A DNA stretch of 42,400 nucleotides from contig NZ_JAJEQG010000022.1 of the NCBI RefSeq assembly GCF_020687245.1, forward strand, positions 1 through 42,400, in the 5' to 3' direction. Below the pieces are notes generated by a model. That model had not been told where the DNA came from, did no database searches, and was given only the letters and a program-made list of their open reading frames with translations. The position numbers and the translations under genes were made by a program. Below are positions 7,869-19,581 of the stretch, piece by piece; within the stretch, counting starts at the first letter, position 1; every line of letters begins with the position of its first letter. Origin of the DNA: Faecalibacterium longum CLA-AA-H243. Its GTDB lineage: Bacteria > Bacillota > Clostridia > Oscillospirales > Ruminococcaceae.

Positions 7869-8351
7869 TCAGAAGATGATCTTTGCCGTAGTCGCCCGTG
7901 CGGCCTTGATGAGGTCGGCAGGAGCGCAGCAGACCTGCGTACCGATGCGCCCGCCGGAAACGTAGACCTTCGGCTGGCTCAGCACGCTCTCATCGAAGAC
8001 GGTGGTGTACTGCTTTTTCATGCCCACCGGGCTGCAGCCGCCCCGGACATAGCCGGTGACTTTGTTGATGTCAGCGACGTGTATCATCGCCACGCTCTTT
8101 TCGCCCACGCTGCGGGCGGCGGCTTTCAGATCCAGCTCTGCCGCCACCGGGATGACGAAGACGAAGTAGTTTTTGCTGTTCCCCTGCGTCACCAGCGTCT
8201 TGTAGACGCAGGCAGGGTCTTCACCGATGCTGGCGGCGACAGTCACGCCGTCCACGGCCACGCCCTCTTCGTGGGGATATTCATGCGCGGTGTAGGCCAC
8301 CTTGGCCCGCTCCAGAATGCGCATGGCGTTGGTTTTTGCTTCTTTGCCCAT
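7869..8351 (-). CDS. ybaK: Cys-tRNA(Pro)/Cys-tRNA(Cys) deacylase, YbaK/EbsC family
   Basis: Trans-editing factor that hydrolyses mischarged Cys-tRNA(Pro), a single-domain relative of the prolyl-tRNA synthetase editing domain. The 160 residues include VYKTLVTQGNSKNYFVFVIP, the conserved Lys-rich region, VTGYVRGGCSPVGMKK with the GxxSP loop, and ISGGRIGTQV-like SGGRIGTQVCC near the end. Length is normal. The ATG at 8351 follows AGAGGTC. It diverges from aroF. Confidence 0.9.
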   Translation of the reverse strand: MGKEAKTNAMRILERAKVAYTAHEYPHEEGVAVDGVTVAASIGEDPACVYKTLVTQGNSKNYFVFVIPVAAELDLKAAARSVGEKSVAMIHVADINKVTGYVRGGCSPVGMKKQYTTVFDESVLSQPKVYVSGGRIGTQVCCAPADLIKAARATTAKIIF

Positions 8352-8377
8352 ATGTAAGACCTCTATAATTGTTAGGA

Positions 8378-8450
8378 TGGCCCTCTCAGTCTCGCTCTGC
8401 TCGACAGCTTCCCTAAAGGGGAAGCTGGACGCGAAGCGGCCTGAAAGGGC
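8378..8450. repeat. dispersed repeat, diverged half copy in opposite orientation
   Basis: Read on the minus strand it gives AGCTTCCC-TTTA-GGGAAGCT, then GTCGAGCAGAGCGAGACTGA and GAGGGCC, clearly related to the right half of the full copies. It lies downstream-facing between the divergent ybaK and aroF genes. Confidence 0.65.
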
Positions 8451-8503
8451 TACTTTATTTTACCACTTTCTCTCCCAAAATTCAAAAAATTTCGGAAAGG
8501 CTA

Positions 8504-8581
8504 TTGACTTCATGAAACTGAAGTGCTATGCTATGTCCATGCCCAATCACTTCACGATACTGAAGTTCACAATACTGAAAC
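8504..8581 (+). promoter_or_regulatory. aroF promoter with three inverted-repeat operators
   Basis: Promoter: TTGACT (8504-8509), 17-base spacer, TATGCT (8527-8532). Three 18-base inverted repeats with the form ACTTCA-N6-TGAAGT lie at 8507-8524 (inside the promoter spacer), 8549-8566 and 8564-8581 (last one imperfect: AGTTCA/TGAAAC). The first would block RNA polymerase, so repression is likely, probably in response to aromatic amino acids (inference). Confidence 0.7.
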
Positions 8582-8642
8582 ATCAACGGCAAGGCGGCCT
8601 CATCTCCCCTGCCGTACCAGAACAGGAAAAGGAGAACCCGCC

Positions 8643-9656
8643 ATGATCATCGTACTCAAACAGGACGCCCCCAAAGAGAAGATCCATGAATTCTGCACCG
8701 AGCTGGAAGGCATGGGCCTGCAGATCAACGACTCCAAGGGCAGCGACACCCACATTCTCGGCCTCATCGGCGACACCAAGGCCATCGCCGAGAGCTGGGT
8801 GCTGGCAAACCCGGTGGTCGAGACCTGCCGCCGCGTGTCGGAGCCCTACAAGAAGGCCAACCGCAAGTTCCACCCGGACGACAGCGTCATCGACGTGGAA
8901 GGCGTGAAGATCGGCGGCGGCAGCTTTGCCGTCATCGCCGGCCCGTGCAGCATCGAGAGCGAGGAGCAGATCACCTATTGCGCCCAGCGCGTCAAGGCAG
9001 CCGGTGCTTCCCTGCTGCGCGGCGGTGCGTTCAAGCCCCGCACTTCCCCCTACTCCTTCCAGGGGATGCGCAGCGAGGGTCTCGACCTGCTCAAGCTGGC
9101 CCGCCGTGCCACCGGCTCTCCCATCGTCACCGAGATCATGAACACCGAACATCTGCCCCTCTTCGAGAACGTAGACCTCATCCAGGTGGGTGCCCGCAAT
9201 ATGCAGAACTTCGAACTGCTCAAGGCTGTAGGCCGTCAGAAAAAGCCTGTCCTGCTCAAGCGCGGCCTCGCCAACACCCTCGAGGAGTTCGTCATGAGCG
9301 CTGAGTACATCATGGCCGAGGGCAACGAGAACGTCATTCTCTGCGAGCGCGGCATCCGCACCTTTGAGACCAGTATGCGCAACACCCTCGACCTCGCCGG
9401 CGTAGTCATGCTTCATAAGATGACCCACCTGCCCGTCATCGTAGACCCCAGCCACGCCTGCGGCCACGCATGGATGGTGCCTCAGCTGGCCAAGGCCGCT
9501 GTCGCCGCCGGTGCCGACGGCCTGATGATCGAAGTCCACAACGACCCCGCCAAGGCCAAGTGCGACGGCGCGCAGAGCCTGACCCCCGACCAGTTCGATG
9601 AGCTGATGGGCTTCATCAGTAAGGAAGTGGAGTTCTTCGGCAAGAAGATGAACTAA
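8643..9656 (+). CDS. aroF: 3-deoxy-7-phosphoheptulonate synthase
   Basis: First step of the shikimate pathway: condenses phosphoenolpyruvate and erythrose 4-phosphate. The 337 residues hold an N-terminal ferredoxin-like regulatory domain (about 1-75), as in the Thermotoga-type enzyme, then the barrel: [34 protein letters not shown], and the metal site [14 protein letters not shown] at 8643 follows AAGGAGAACCCGCC; a longer upstream frame includes the operator region and is not expected to be translated. It is a single-gene unit behind a repressible-looking promoter. Confidence 0.95.
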   Translation: MIIVLKQDAPKEKIHEFCTELEGMGLQINDSKGSDTHILGLIGDTKAIAESWVLANPVVETCRRVSEPYKKANRKFHPDDSVIDVEGVKIGGGSFAVIAGPCSIESEEQITYCAQRVKAAGASLLRGGAFKPRTSPYSFQGMRSEGLDLLKLARRATGSPIVTEIMNTEHLPLFENVDLIQVGARNMQNFELLKAVGRQKKPVLLKRGLANTLEEFVMSAEYIMAEGNENVILCERGIRTFETSMRNTLDLAGVVMLHKMTHLPVIVDPSHACGHAWMVPQLAKAAVAAGADGLMIEVHNDPAKAKCDGAQSLTPDQFDELMGFISKEVEFFGKKMN

Positions 9657-9661
9657 GTTAC

Positions 9662-9700
9662 GCTTTCAGCGTTGACAATTCACGCTGAAACGATTATACT
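9662..9700 (+). promoter_or_regulatory. consensus promoter overlapped by an inverted repeat
   Basis: TTGACA (9672-9677), 17-base spacer, TATACT (9695-9700). A perfect inverted repeat TTTCAGCGT ... ACGCTGAAA (9 bases spaced by 9) surrounds the -35 box. It drives the candidate small RNA that follows; the repeat could be an operator. Confidence 0.7.
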
Positions 9701-9706
9701 ACAAAT

Positions 9707-9804
9707 AAAGAAGGCACTGTCCAGCAAATGGTCAGCGCTCTTCCGGCATTAAGTCAAAAAGAATGACCGCTTGCTTTCGGAGGCAGAGGCGGTCATTTCT
9801 TTTT
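9707..9804 (+). ncRNA. candidate small RNA of about 98 nt
   Basis: A consensus promoter begins this interval and a strong terminator (AATGACCGC / GCGGTCATT plus TCTTTTT) ends it, with no ordinary gene between. A 12-codon ORF, ATG at 9729 (MVSALPALSQKE), is present without a clear ribosome site. Its 3' end is antisense to the stop region of a hydrophobic reading frame on the minus strand, the arrangement seen in type I toxin-antitoxin RNAs. Confidence 0.5.
9762..9804. terminator. bidirectional terminator between small RNA and lipoprotein
   Basis: Perfect 9-base stem (9762-9770 with 9789-9797). T-runs follow on both strands: TTCTTTTT on plus and TTCTTTTT on minus. Confidence 0.8.
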
Positions 9805-9903
9805 GCCGTTGGAAATCGTCCATGTAATCTGAAAGGTCACAAAAACTGCTCCGCCAATCAGGGCAAGCAGTTGAATAACTTCACTCAGCCATTTCAGAAC
9901 TGA
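9793..9903 (-). pseudogene. hydrophobic peptide frame in line after the lipoprotein stop
   Basis: Directly after the TAA of the lipoprotein gene the same frame stays open for 36 codons: a short SVLKWLSEV start, a hydrophobic stretch (IQLLALIGGAVFVTF) and the tail QITWTISNGKKK. One membrane helix with a lysine tail resembles holin-like type I toxins. There is no ATG, GTG or TTG start in frame. It may be a remnant whose 5' end was replaced by the lipoprotein gene, or a readthrough extension. Confidence 0.4.
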
Positions 9904-10917
9904 TTACTTGAGGGAAAGAGCGCCGTCCTTCTCATAGACAGTGATCTTCCAACTGCAGTATGCACGGCGGTAAACGGGGCTGCCCTCGGAGGCATTCTGC
10001 TTGGGCCAATACTTGACCTCAATGGTATCGCCATCCGCAAAGCTGCTGGTTGCAATCAGTGTCAGCTCGGTCGCAAAGGATGCATCCTCGGCGAGATAGG
10101 CGGTCTGGTGGGAGAGGTGGAGATCGCCCGTACTATCCGTGTTGCCAGCATAATAGGTGGTAGTCTTTCCGTCCGACTTCTTGGTGACTTTAACTTCAAA
10201 ATCACCATCCTGAACACTGTTGCCGCTCTTGGCGGTGCAGTTCAGATTCAACGCGCAGACCAAAGTATTCCCGGAAACTGAAGACGATTTATGAGAATCG
10301 GAAGCCTCCACGCCATACAGGGTCTGTTTGCCCATTAACTGAATAGTGTCTCCTAAATGACCAGTGGTCGTATAATCTGTGTCTAAATCTTCTGCGCCTT
10401 CGCCATATTGAATCTTCGTCTGAAATCCACCCTTATAATAGATTTCAAGCGTACTTTCATCCGTCGGTCCATATGTCACGACCGTTATTTTTGTACTCTG
10501 TCCTGACGGTATCGTGGTCTGTTCGCCCTTTTCTGTTATAACAATACACGAACAGATTTTATTTCCCACTTTTGCTGTAACACTTTTGCTTATCAGCATT
10601 TTGAGATAGTTCTCATTTCCTGTGCTGATATATTGTCCAAAACACTGTTGATACTGCTGATTTGTTACGCTGTCACTTAATGTAATACCGTGGCTCGTAT
10701 CGTTCCAAACATTAAAGTCCTTTTGAATTGAATAGTACTCGATTCCCGCCATTTTTTGCTGAACAAGACTTCCTGCAATCGGTTCTATCGTTACGGAGTT
10801 AGCGTTTCCACCTCCGCTGCCGCTACCACTGCAACCAGTCAGGAAAAATGCCATTACCAAGAACAGGAAGCTTCCTACTGTTACAAATTTTCTTGACCAT
10901 AGTTTATTAAAGAACAT
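9904..10917 (-). CDS. secreted lipoprotein, function unknown
   Basis: 337 residues. The N-terminus is a lipoprotein signal: charged start MFFNKLWSRK, hydrophobic core, and lipobox LTGC with Cys29, then a Ser/Gly linker (SGSGSGGGN). The mature part is rich in Thr, Ser and beta-type segments; I recognise no domain. The ATG at 10917 follows AGAGGATGGT. Base composition is clearly more AT-rich than the neighbours and codon use differs, suggesting later acquisition. It is flanked by single genes on the other strand and so is transcribed alone. Confidence 0.8.
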   Translation of the reverse strand: MFFNKLWSRKFVTVGSFLFLVMAFFLTGCSGSGSGGGNANSVTIEPIAGSLVQQKMAGIEYYSIQKDFNVWNDTSHGITLSDSVTNQQYQQCFGQYISTGNENYLKMLISKSVTAKVGNKICSCIVITEKGEQTTIPSGQSTKITVVTYGPTDESTLEIYYKGGFQTKIQYGEGAEDLDTDYTTTGHLGDTIQLMGKQTLYGVEASDSHKSSSVSGNTLVCALNLNCTAKSGNSVQDGDFEVKVTKKSDGKTTTYYAGNTDSTGDLHLSHQTAYLAEDASFATELTLIATSSFADGDTIEVKYWPKQNASEGSPVYRRAYCSWKITVYEKDGALSLK

Positions 10918-11045
10918 TCATACCATCCTCTCATAAATTTGTAGAGCTTTTTCTCATTTTCCCACCTTACTGTATTTCTGTCAAGGATTCTTCATTCTTT
11001 TCTATTCACCTTTTCCAGGTCGTTTTCTTTTCCTGTTATCTGTGC

Positions 11046-11051
11046 TATACT
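11046..11051 (+). promoter_or_regulatory. -10 box for the DUF3783-apbE pair
   Basis: TATACT preceded by a TGTGC context. The matching -35 region (TTTTCT) is poor, so the element is only a candidate. Confidence 0.4.
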
Positions 11052-11099
11052 ATAGTGTATTTACAAAAAACTTCACTCTGAAAGAAAGAGGTTCACACT

Positions 11100-11519
11100 A
11101 TGAAAGCACATATCGCACGCAACCAGAACGCCGGCGTTCCGCTGGCGCTGGGCTGGAATCTGTCCGCCGCCGACCGGGGCATCCTCGAGGGGATGGCTCC
11201 CGCCTTCGGCATGAAGCTGCTCCTCGTCTCCCCTGCCGACGCGGGCAAGACCGTCGCCCAGCTGCTGGGCGAGGTGGAGGTGAAAGCCTCCCGCACCCTC
11301 GTGCTGGAACCGGGCGCTTACCCTCCCGCACTGGTGCTGGCGAACTTCAGGGAGAAAGACCTCGACACCCTGCTGGACCTCATGAAGCAGGCACAGGTGA
11401 ACATCCCCCTCAAGGCCGTGGTCACCCCGTCCAACAAGAACTGGGTCTTCGGCGACCTGCTGGCCCACCTGTCGGAAGAGCATACCGCCTTCACCGCTGC
11501 GGCAAAGGAGCAGGCATGA
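11100..11519 (+). CDS. DUF3783 domain protein
   Basis: 139 residues, cytoplasmic, no signal or membrane segment. The sequence (MKAHIARNQNAGVPLALGWN at the start; PLKAVVTPSNKNWVFGDLL near the end) looks like the small DUF3783 family of Clostridia, whose function is unknown. ATG at 11100 follows AGAGG. Its stop overlaps the apbE start as ATGA, so the two are translationally coupled and probably work in related processes; what links it with flavin transfer is not clear. Confidence 0.75.
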   Translation: MKAHIARNQNAGVPLALGWNLSAADRGILEGMAPAFGMKLLLVSPADAGKTVAQLLGEVEVKASRTLVLEPGAYPPALVLANFREKDLDTLLDLMKQAQVNIPLKAVVTPSNKNWVFGDLLAHLSEEHTAFTAAAKEQA

Positions 11520-12616
11520 GCATCAAGCGTTTCGTTTCCGCTCTGCTGACCGGGGCGCTCTGCCTCGGCGTCCTCACCGCCTGCGGCTCGGCCCAGAAAC
11601 CCGCCTCTTCGGGCGTGAGCGCCGACGCCCAGCGGTACAGCACCATCTTCTATGATGCCTTCGACACTGTCACGCAGGTCATCGCCTACTGCGACAGCGA
11701 GGAGGAGTTCTCCCGTCAGATGGACGCCCTCCACGCCGACTTGCTGGAATATCACCGTCTCTACGACATCTACAACGATTATGACGGCGTGGTGAATGTC
11801 AAGACCATCAACGACAACGCCGGCGTCGCACCCGTTCAGGTGGACGATAAGATTCTCGGGATGCTGGAACTGGCCCGGCAGATGTACGACACCACAAACG
11901 GCAAGCTGAACATCGCCATGGGCAGCGTCCTCCGCATCTGGCACGACTACCGCGAGGCCGCCGAAGCCAACACGAACGAGGCGGACAACAAGCTGCCCGA
12001 ACAGGAGGCGCTGAATGCCGCCGCCCGGCACTGCGACATCTCAAACCTCGTCATCGACGAAAACGCCAAGACCGTCTACCTCTCCGACCCGGATATGTCC
12101 CTCGACGTGGGCAGTGTGGGCAAGGGCTACGCCGTGGAGATGGTGGCACAGGCCGCTGAGGCCCGGGGCCTGAAAAGCGCCCTCATCAGCGTGGGCGGCA
12201 ACCTCCGCGCCATCGGCACAAAGCCCGACGGCTCCCAGTGGTCGGGCGGCGTGGAGAACCCGTGGAACGCCTCGGACGTCTACACCGCCAGCTCTTCCTA
12301 CGTCTCCGGTGTCAACATGAGCGACATGGCCCTCGTCACCAGCGGCAACTACCAGCGCTACTACGTCGTGGACGGCGTGCGCTACCATCACCTCATCGAC
12401 CCGGACACCCTCTGGCCCGCCCGCTACTTCGACAGCGTGAGCGTCCTCTCCCCCGACTCCGGCGCAGCCGACTGCCTCACCACCGGCCTGTTCTGTATGT
12501 CCTTTGAGGATGGCCAGAAGCTCATCGAGTCCCTCGACGGCGTGGAAGCCCTCTGGTGTACCCCGGACGGCGAAGTCATCCAGTCCAGCGGATGGGCCGA
12601 CCACGAGAAAAAGTAA
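11516..12616 (+). CDS. apbE: FAD:protein FMN transferase, lipoprotein
   Basis: Attaches FMN covalently to threonine of target membrane flavoproteins, acting on the outer face of the membrane. The 366 residues start with a lipoprotein signal (lipobox LTAC, Cys23). ApbE motifs follow: DVGSVGKGYAVE, ISVGGNLRAIGT, ALVTSGNYQRYY, HHLIDPDTLWPA and GAADCLTTGLFCMS. Start codon overlaps the preceding stop (ATGA). No Rnf, Nqr or FMN-binding-domain substrate is encoded in the window, so the target lies elsewhere. Family call is firm. Confidence 0.93.
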   Translation: MSIKRFVSALLTGALCLGVLTACGSAQKPASSGVSADAQRYSTIFYDAFDTVTQVIAYCDSEEEFSRQMDALHADLLEYHRLYDIYNDYDGVVNVKTINDNAGVAPVQVDDKILGMLELARQMYDTTNGKLNIAMGSVLRIWHDYREAAEANTNEADNKLPEQEALNAAARHCDISNLVIDENAKTVYLSDPDMSLDVGSVGKGYAVEMVAQAAEARGLKSALISVGGNLRAIGTKPDGSQWSGGVENPWNASDVYTASSSYVSGVNMSDMALVTSGNYQRYYVVDGVRYHHLIDPDTLWPARYFDSVSVLSPDSGAADCLTTGLFCMSFEDGQKLIESLDGVEALWCTPDGEVIQSSGWADHEKK

Positions 12617-12626
12617 CAGAAAGCGA

Positions 12627-12675
12627 AAGTCCCCTCTTCGTCACGGTTCTTGCTCCAATGACGAAGAGGGGACTT
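12627..12675. terminator. strong bidirectional terminator
   Basis: A perfect 17-base stem, AAGTCCCCTCTTCGTCA with its complement, then TTTATAT on plus. It lies between the convergent apbE and yhfC-type genes and can serve both. Confidence 0.85.
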
Positions 12676-12697
12676 TTATATACTATATTCCGCGCGT

Positions 12698-13474
12698 TCA
12701 CTCTTCCATACAGGCATACTTTGCCATTAGGACAGCCCCGCCGGTCACGAGTGCAACGACAAGCTCCACCACCCAGACAGATGCCACTGCACTGAGCAGA
12801 ACGGACAGCGAGTCGATGACAAAGTGGAACAGATACGCATTGAGCAGGTCTTTCTGGGACTTTTTGCGGATGGACTGGAACACCAGAATCGACAGGCTCA
12901 GATGGAGCACCACCGCAATGATCCGCTCCACGCCGCCTGCAAAAAACGTCAAGCTCGGTGTCGTCCACAGCGCCGAAAGAGCCGCTGCCGTGTCTGCCGC
13001 CTTCTCTGCGTCAAGAGTCGCCAGCTGTGCAGACATGGTGCCGGAATTTATCATCACGGCACTTGCGATGTTGCTGATAGATGCCACGCCGCACAGAAGC
13101 ATTGCCTCCACGCCGCCGTGTCCGGCACCATACATAAAGGCATTCGGAAAATCCATCGGCTTCACCAGAAACCTCATGGCGATGTAACGACCGGTCTCTT
13201 CAAAAAGAGCTGCCATCAGGCCGCCATAGACTGCGTATAGGATCACGCTTCCGGTCAGCGCTTCTCCGGCCAGCTGGAACACGATGCGATGGATAGCAGC
13301 TTCCAGCATCAGCACCATCACGAAGAAAACGCCGCACCCGATAAAGAACGGTGCAGTCTTCGCGCCCAGCTTCTTCTTTGCGTAAACGAAGAGGCCTATG
13401 GGAAGTGCGAAGGAAACGACAAGCGAAAACACCATGCCTGCGATGCTTGCCCCGGGTACCATACCTACTGTCAT
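12698..13474 (-). CDS. YhfC-family intramembrane protein (putative metalloprotease)
   Basis: 258 residues with about seven hydrophobic segments. Conserved polar motifs inside the membrane, EETGRYIAMRF, AFMYGAGHGGVEA and HFVIDSLS, match the YhfC family, which is related to CPBP-type intramembrane proteases with Glu and His in the active site. Substrate is unknown. I chose ATG 13474, after GGGAGGGTGACT; an extended frame would add 23 residues without support. It lies 65 bases after the Arc-type gene and is probably cotranscribed with it and the SPFH gene. Confidence 0.8.
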   Translation of the reverse strand: MTVGMVPGASIAGMVFSLVVSFALPIGLFVYAKKKLGAKTAPFFIGCGVFFVMVLMLEAAIHRIVFQLAGEALTGSVILYAVYGGLMAALFEETGRYIAMRFLVKPMDFPNAFMYGAGHGGVEAMLLCGVASISNIASAVMINSGTMSAQLATLDAEKAADTAAALSALWTTPSLTFFAGGVERIIAVVLHLSLSILVFQSIRKKSQKDLLNAYLFHFVIDSLSVLLSAVASVWVVELVVALVTGGAVLMAKYACMEE

Positions 13475-13539
13475 AGTCACCCTCCCTGCCGATATACCAT
13501 CGGCGTTTTTGCAAGGCCTGCCCCCGGAGGGGAGCAGGG

Positions 13540-13740
13540 TCATTCAATATCCAGCTCCGGCGGCAGGTCGATCTGATCGGAGACGTACCGGCCGTTCTTT
13601 TTGCGCTGACGCACACACTCGGTGAGGAGATACTCGATCTGCCCGTTCACCGAGCGGAAATCGTCCTCAGCCCATGCGGCAAGGGCCTCGTAGAGCTTTG
13701 CGTTCAGGCGCAGGGGGATCTGCTTTTTGGGCTCTGCCAT
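13540..13740 (-). CDS. Arc-type ribbon-helix-helix small protein
   Basis: 66 residues. The start [20 protein letters not shown] followed by [21 protein letters not shown] fits the Arc/MetJ fold: a beta strand that would contact DNA and two helices. It begins on the last base of the SPFH stop (TGATG), so the two are coupled. No toxin gene lies next to it. It could regulate this operon; that is inference. Such a pairing of an SPFH gene with an Arc-domain gene is, as I recall, common in Clostridia. Confidence 0.78.
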   Translation of the reverse strand: MAEPKKQIPLRLNAKLYEALAAWAEDDFRSVNGQIEYLLTECVRQRKKNGRYVSDQIDLPPELDIE

Positions 13741-14777
13741 CAGTACAGGCTGCCGCTGTTCACGATGGGCTGTGCGTCCCGGTTGCCGCAGAGCACCACC
13801 AGCAGGTTGGAGACCATGGCCGCTTTACGTTCGTCATCCAACTCCACCACTTTGTTTTCGCTCAGCCGGTCCAGTGCCATCTCCACCATGCCCACGGCGC
13901 CGTCCACGATCATCTTGCGGGCGTCGATGATGGCGCTGGCCTGCTGGCGCTGGAGCATCACTGCAGCGATCTCCGGCGCATAGGCCAGATAGGTGATCCG
14001 GGCCTCCACCACCTCGATGCCTGCCTCAGCCACGTTTTTCTGGATCTCGTCCCGGATGCGGGCCGCCACCACCTCCGAGGAGCCCCGCAGGCTGCCCTCG
14101 TCGGCCACGCCGTCTCCGGTGGTGTCCACGTTGGGGGCCACATCGTAGGGGTACACCCGCACCACGTTCCGCAGGGCGCTGTCACACTGGAGGGAGAGGT
14201 ACTCCTTGTAGTTGTCCACATTGAACACCGCCTTGGCAGTGTCGGTGACCCGCCAGATCACGGCGATGCCGATCTCCACCGGGTTGCCCAGACAGTCGTT
14301 GATCTTCTGCCGGGAGTTGTTCAGGGTCATCATCTTCAGGGAGATCTTTTTGCTTACGCTGCTTGAGGCGAGCTGGCTGTTCTGGCCGCTGACGCTCAGC
14401 AGGGCGGCTGCGCCGCTCTCCTTGCTGGTCACGTCCCCGCTCTGGCTCAGCCGGGTGCCTGCGGCAGGGTTGACGGCGGCGCAGAAGGGATTTACCCAGT
14501 AAAAGCCCTGGCCCTTCAGGGTGCCTACATAATCGCCAAAAAGGGTAAGCACCAGAGCCTCCTGGGGCTTGAGTACCTTCAGGCCGCAGAACAGAAAAAT
14601 GCCTGCGATCCAATAGCCAATGGACAAAATCAGCAACGGGATGCCCGGCAGCAGCCGGTCGTCCTCCAGCAGCAGGACGCTGCAAACGAACAGGGCAATG
14701 GATGCCGCATAGCCCAGCAGGGTGAGCAGCAGTACCGCCATGCCGTTTTTGCGGGCGTTCAAAATTTTCTCTTCCAT
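13740..14777 (-). CDS. SPFH/band 7 membrane protein
   Basis: 345 residues. Two N-terminal membrane helices (about residues 13-37 and 45-65) are followed by the SPFH domain, recognised by [20 protein letters not shown] and [11 protein letters not shown], then a helical region with [20 protein letters not shown] and [20 protein letters not shown]. Proteins of this family form large oligomeric membrane cages that sequester other membrane proteins. ATG at 14777 follows GGAGGGAACTGTT. First gene of a three-gene unit with a near-consensus promoter. Confidence 0.88.
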   Translation of the reverse strand: MEEKILNARKNGMAVLLLTLLGYAASIALFVCSVLLLEDDRLLPGIPLLILSIGYWIAGIFLFCGLKVLKPQEALVLTLFGDYVGTLKGQGFYWVNPFCAAVNPAAGTRLSQSGDVTSKESGAAALLSVSGQNSQLASSSVSKKISLKMMTLNNSRQKINDCLGNPVEIGIAVIWRVTDTAKAVFNVDNYKEYLSLQCDSALRNVVRVYPYDVAPNVDTTGDGVADEGSLRGSSEVVAARIRDEIQKNVAEAGIEVVEARITYLAYAPEIAAVMLQRQQASAIIDARKMIVDGAVGMVEMALDRLSENKVVELDDERKAAMVSNLLVVLCGNRDAQPIVNSGSLY

Positions 14778-14825
14778 AACAGTTCCCTCCTTATGGGGTC
14801 GGAAGCGTTTCTTTTTGATACCAAA

Positions 14826-14854
14826 ATCATATCACTTCGCCGCACCGCTGTCAA
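14826..14854 (-). promoter_or_regulatory. sigma-A promoter of the SPFH operon
   Basis: Minus strand TTGACA, 17-base spacer, TATGAT. It lies 49-77 bases upstream of the SPFH start. Confidence 0.8.
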
Positions 14855-14867
14855 GAGAGGGACGCAA

Positions 14868-14912
14868 AAAAAGAGCCCGCCCATCCGTAAAATGGACAGG
14901 CAGGCCCTTTGT
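14868..14912 (-). terminator. terminator of the ATP synthase operon
   Basis: Minus strand GGGCCTGCCTGTCC pairs with GGATGGGCGGGCTC through four G-U pairs, then TTTTTTT. It lies 42 bases after the atpC stop. Confidence 0.85.
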
Positions 14913-14953
14913 TTATGGAGAAAAATGGAGAAATATCGTTTAGGAGGGAAGTT

Positions 14954-15360
14954 TTAACGCTTATACTTCGCAGCAGTCTGCAGACGCTGCATGGCGCGGT
15001 CCAGAGCGATTTTGGTCTGGTAATACTCGTGCATACTCTGCTTATGCTGCAGGCGCTCTTCGGCGCGGATGCGGGCAGCCTCGGCACGGTTCTTGTCGAT
15101 GTCCTCGGGGCGCTCGGCGCTGTCCACCAGCAGAAGCACGAAGGTGGGCGTCACCTCAGCGATGCCGTCGCCGACCAGAATCTCGCGGGTCTCGCCGTCC
15201 ACAGTGAACTTGAGCATTCCCATGTGGATAGCCACCAGCACCGGGCTGTGGCCGGCCTGAACACCGTAGACGCCGTCCTTCACAGGCAGCACCATGCTCT
15301 CGCAGCTGCCCTGATAGAACTCACCGCTGGAAGCCGTGATGTTGAGGATGAAGCTGTTCA

Positions 15361-15361
<1 letters not shown>
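14954..15361 (-). CDS. atpC: F-type ATP synthase epsilon subunit
   Basis: 135 residues. The N-terminal beta-sandwich is recognisable from SGEFYQGSCESMVLPVKDG, GVQAGHSPVLVAI and GIAEVTPTFVLLLVDSAE, then the two C-terminal helices (ARIRAEERLQHKQ). It forms the central stalk with gamma and can inhibit ATP hydrolysis. Its ATG overlaps the atpD stop (TGATG). Last gene of the operon, as usual. Confidence 0.95.
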
Positions 15362-16883
<1,522 letters not shown>

Positions 16884-16895
16884 TATAGATGTGTC

Positions 16896-16948
16896 AACCT
16901 CTCCGTCACGACTGGCGTCGTGCCGCCTCCCCTGGCGAGGGGAGGCTA
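16896..16948. repeat. dispersed palindromic repeat, left half
   Basis: AACCTCTCCGTCACGACTGG, then CGTCGTGCCGCCTCCCCTGG and CGAGGGGAGG. It lies ten bases after the atpG stop on the minus strand. Confidence 0.75.
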
Positions 16949-16958
16949 TGCGGAAAAG

Positions 16959-17826
16959 TTATTCTTGTGATTTCACCGCAGACGCGCCGCCGATGATCTC
17001 GGTGATCTCCTGAGTGATGGAGCCCTGGCGGGTGCGGTTATATTCCAGCTGCAAGTCGCGTATCATATCGTTGGCGCTCTTGGTGGCCGAATCCATGGCG
17101 GTCATGCGGGCGCTCTGCTCAGCGCAGAAGCTCTCGGTCATGGCACCGAAGATCATGCCGTGCATATAGATAGGAGCGGTCTGCTCGAACACGGTCCATG
17201 CGTCCGGCACCAGCTCGACTTCGCCGCGGGGGTCGCCCAGACCCTTGGGGGCGGGCTGCAGATGCTCGCGGTCCAGCGGAAGCAGACGCACCATGACCGG
17301 CTCACTGGTGAGCGCGTTCTGGATCTTGGTGTAGATAAGATAGATCTCATCCAGTTTGCCCGACTTGAAGTCGTCGATGGCGTCCACCGTGATGTCACGG
17401 GCGCGCTGCAGCGACGGGGCAGTCGCGCCGTACTGGAACTCCTGCACCAGGCGGGGGTCTTTGCGGAGGGCGCGGTAGCCCACCTGACCGATGACATAGA
17501 AACGGTCGTTCCTGTCAGCCTTTTCCAGCAGGAGTTTCAGCACGTTCTGGTTGAAAGAGCCTGCCATGCCCTTGTCTGCCGTCAGCACCAGATAGGCGCG
17601 GCGGGGATCGCCGTCCTCTCTCTGCCGCTCGTGGAAGAACGGATGCACCGGCTCATCGGGCAGATGGGGGACGACACGGGAGATGGTGTCTCTCATGCGG
17701 GTGAAGTAGGGCAGGACGTTCTGGTAGTTCTTGCGCGCCTTGCGCAGCTTGGAGGAAGAGATCAGATACATCGCGTTCGTGATCTTGCGGGTATCCTGAA
17801 TGCTCTCGATGCGCTCTTTCAGCAGC

Positions 17827-17840
<14 letters not shown>
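16959..17840 (-). CDS. atpG: F-type ATP synthase gamma subunit
   Basis: Rotating central stalk subunit. The 293 residues start MASSKLLKERIESIQDTRKI and end with MDSATKSANDMIRDLQLEYN followed by RTRQGSITQEITEIIGGASA, the coiled-coil ends that reach into the alpha-beta hexamer. Start at 17840 follows GGGAGGCGAGAGTC and overlaps the atpA 3' end by 14 bases. No anomalies. Confidence 0.96.

Positions 17841-19570
<1,730 letters not shown>

Positions 19571-19581
<11 letters not shown>

Noticed and set aside
8523-8642. N-terminal extension of aroF by 40 codons
   Set aside because: It would translate the operator region; the ATG at 8643 has a strong ribosome site and matches the family start.
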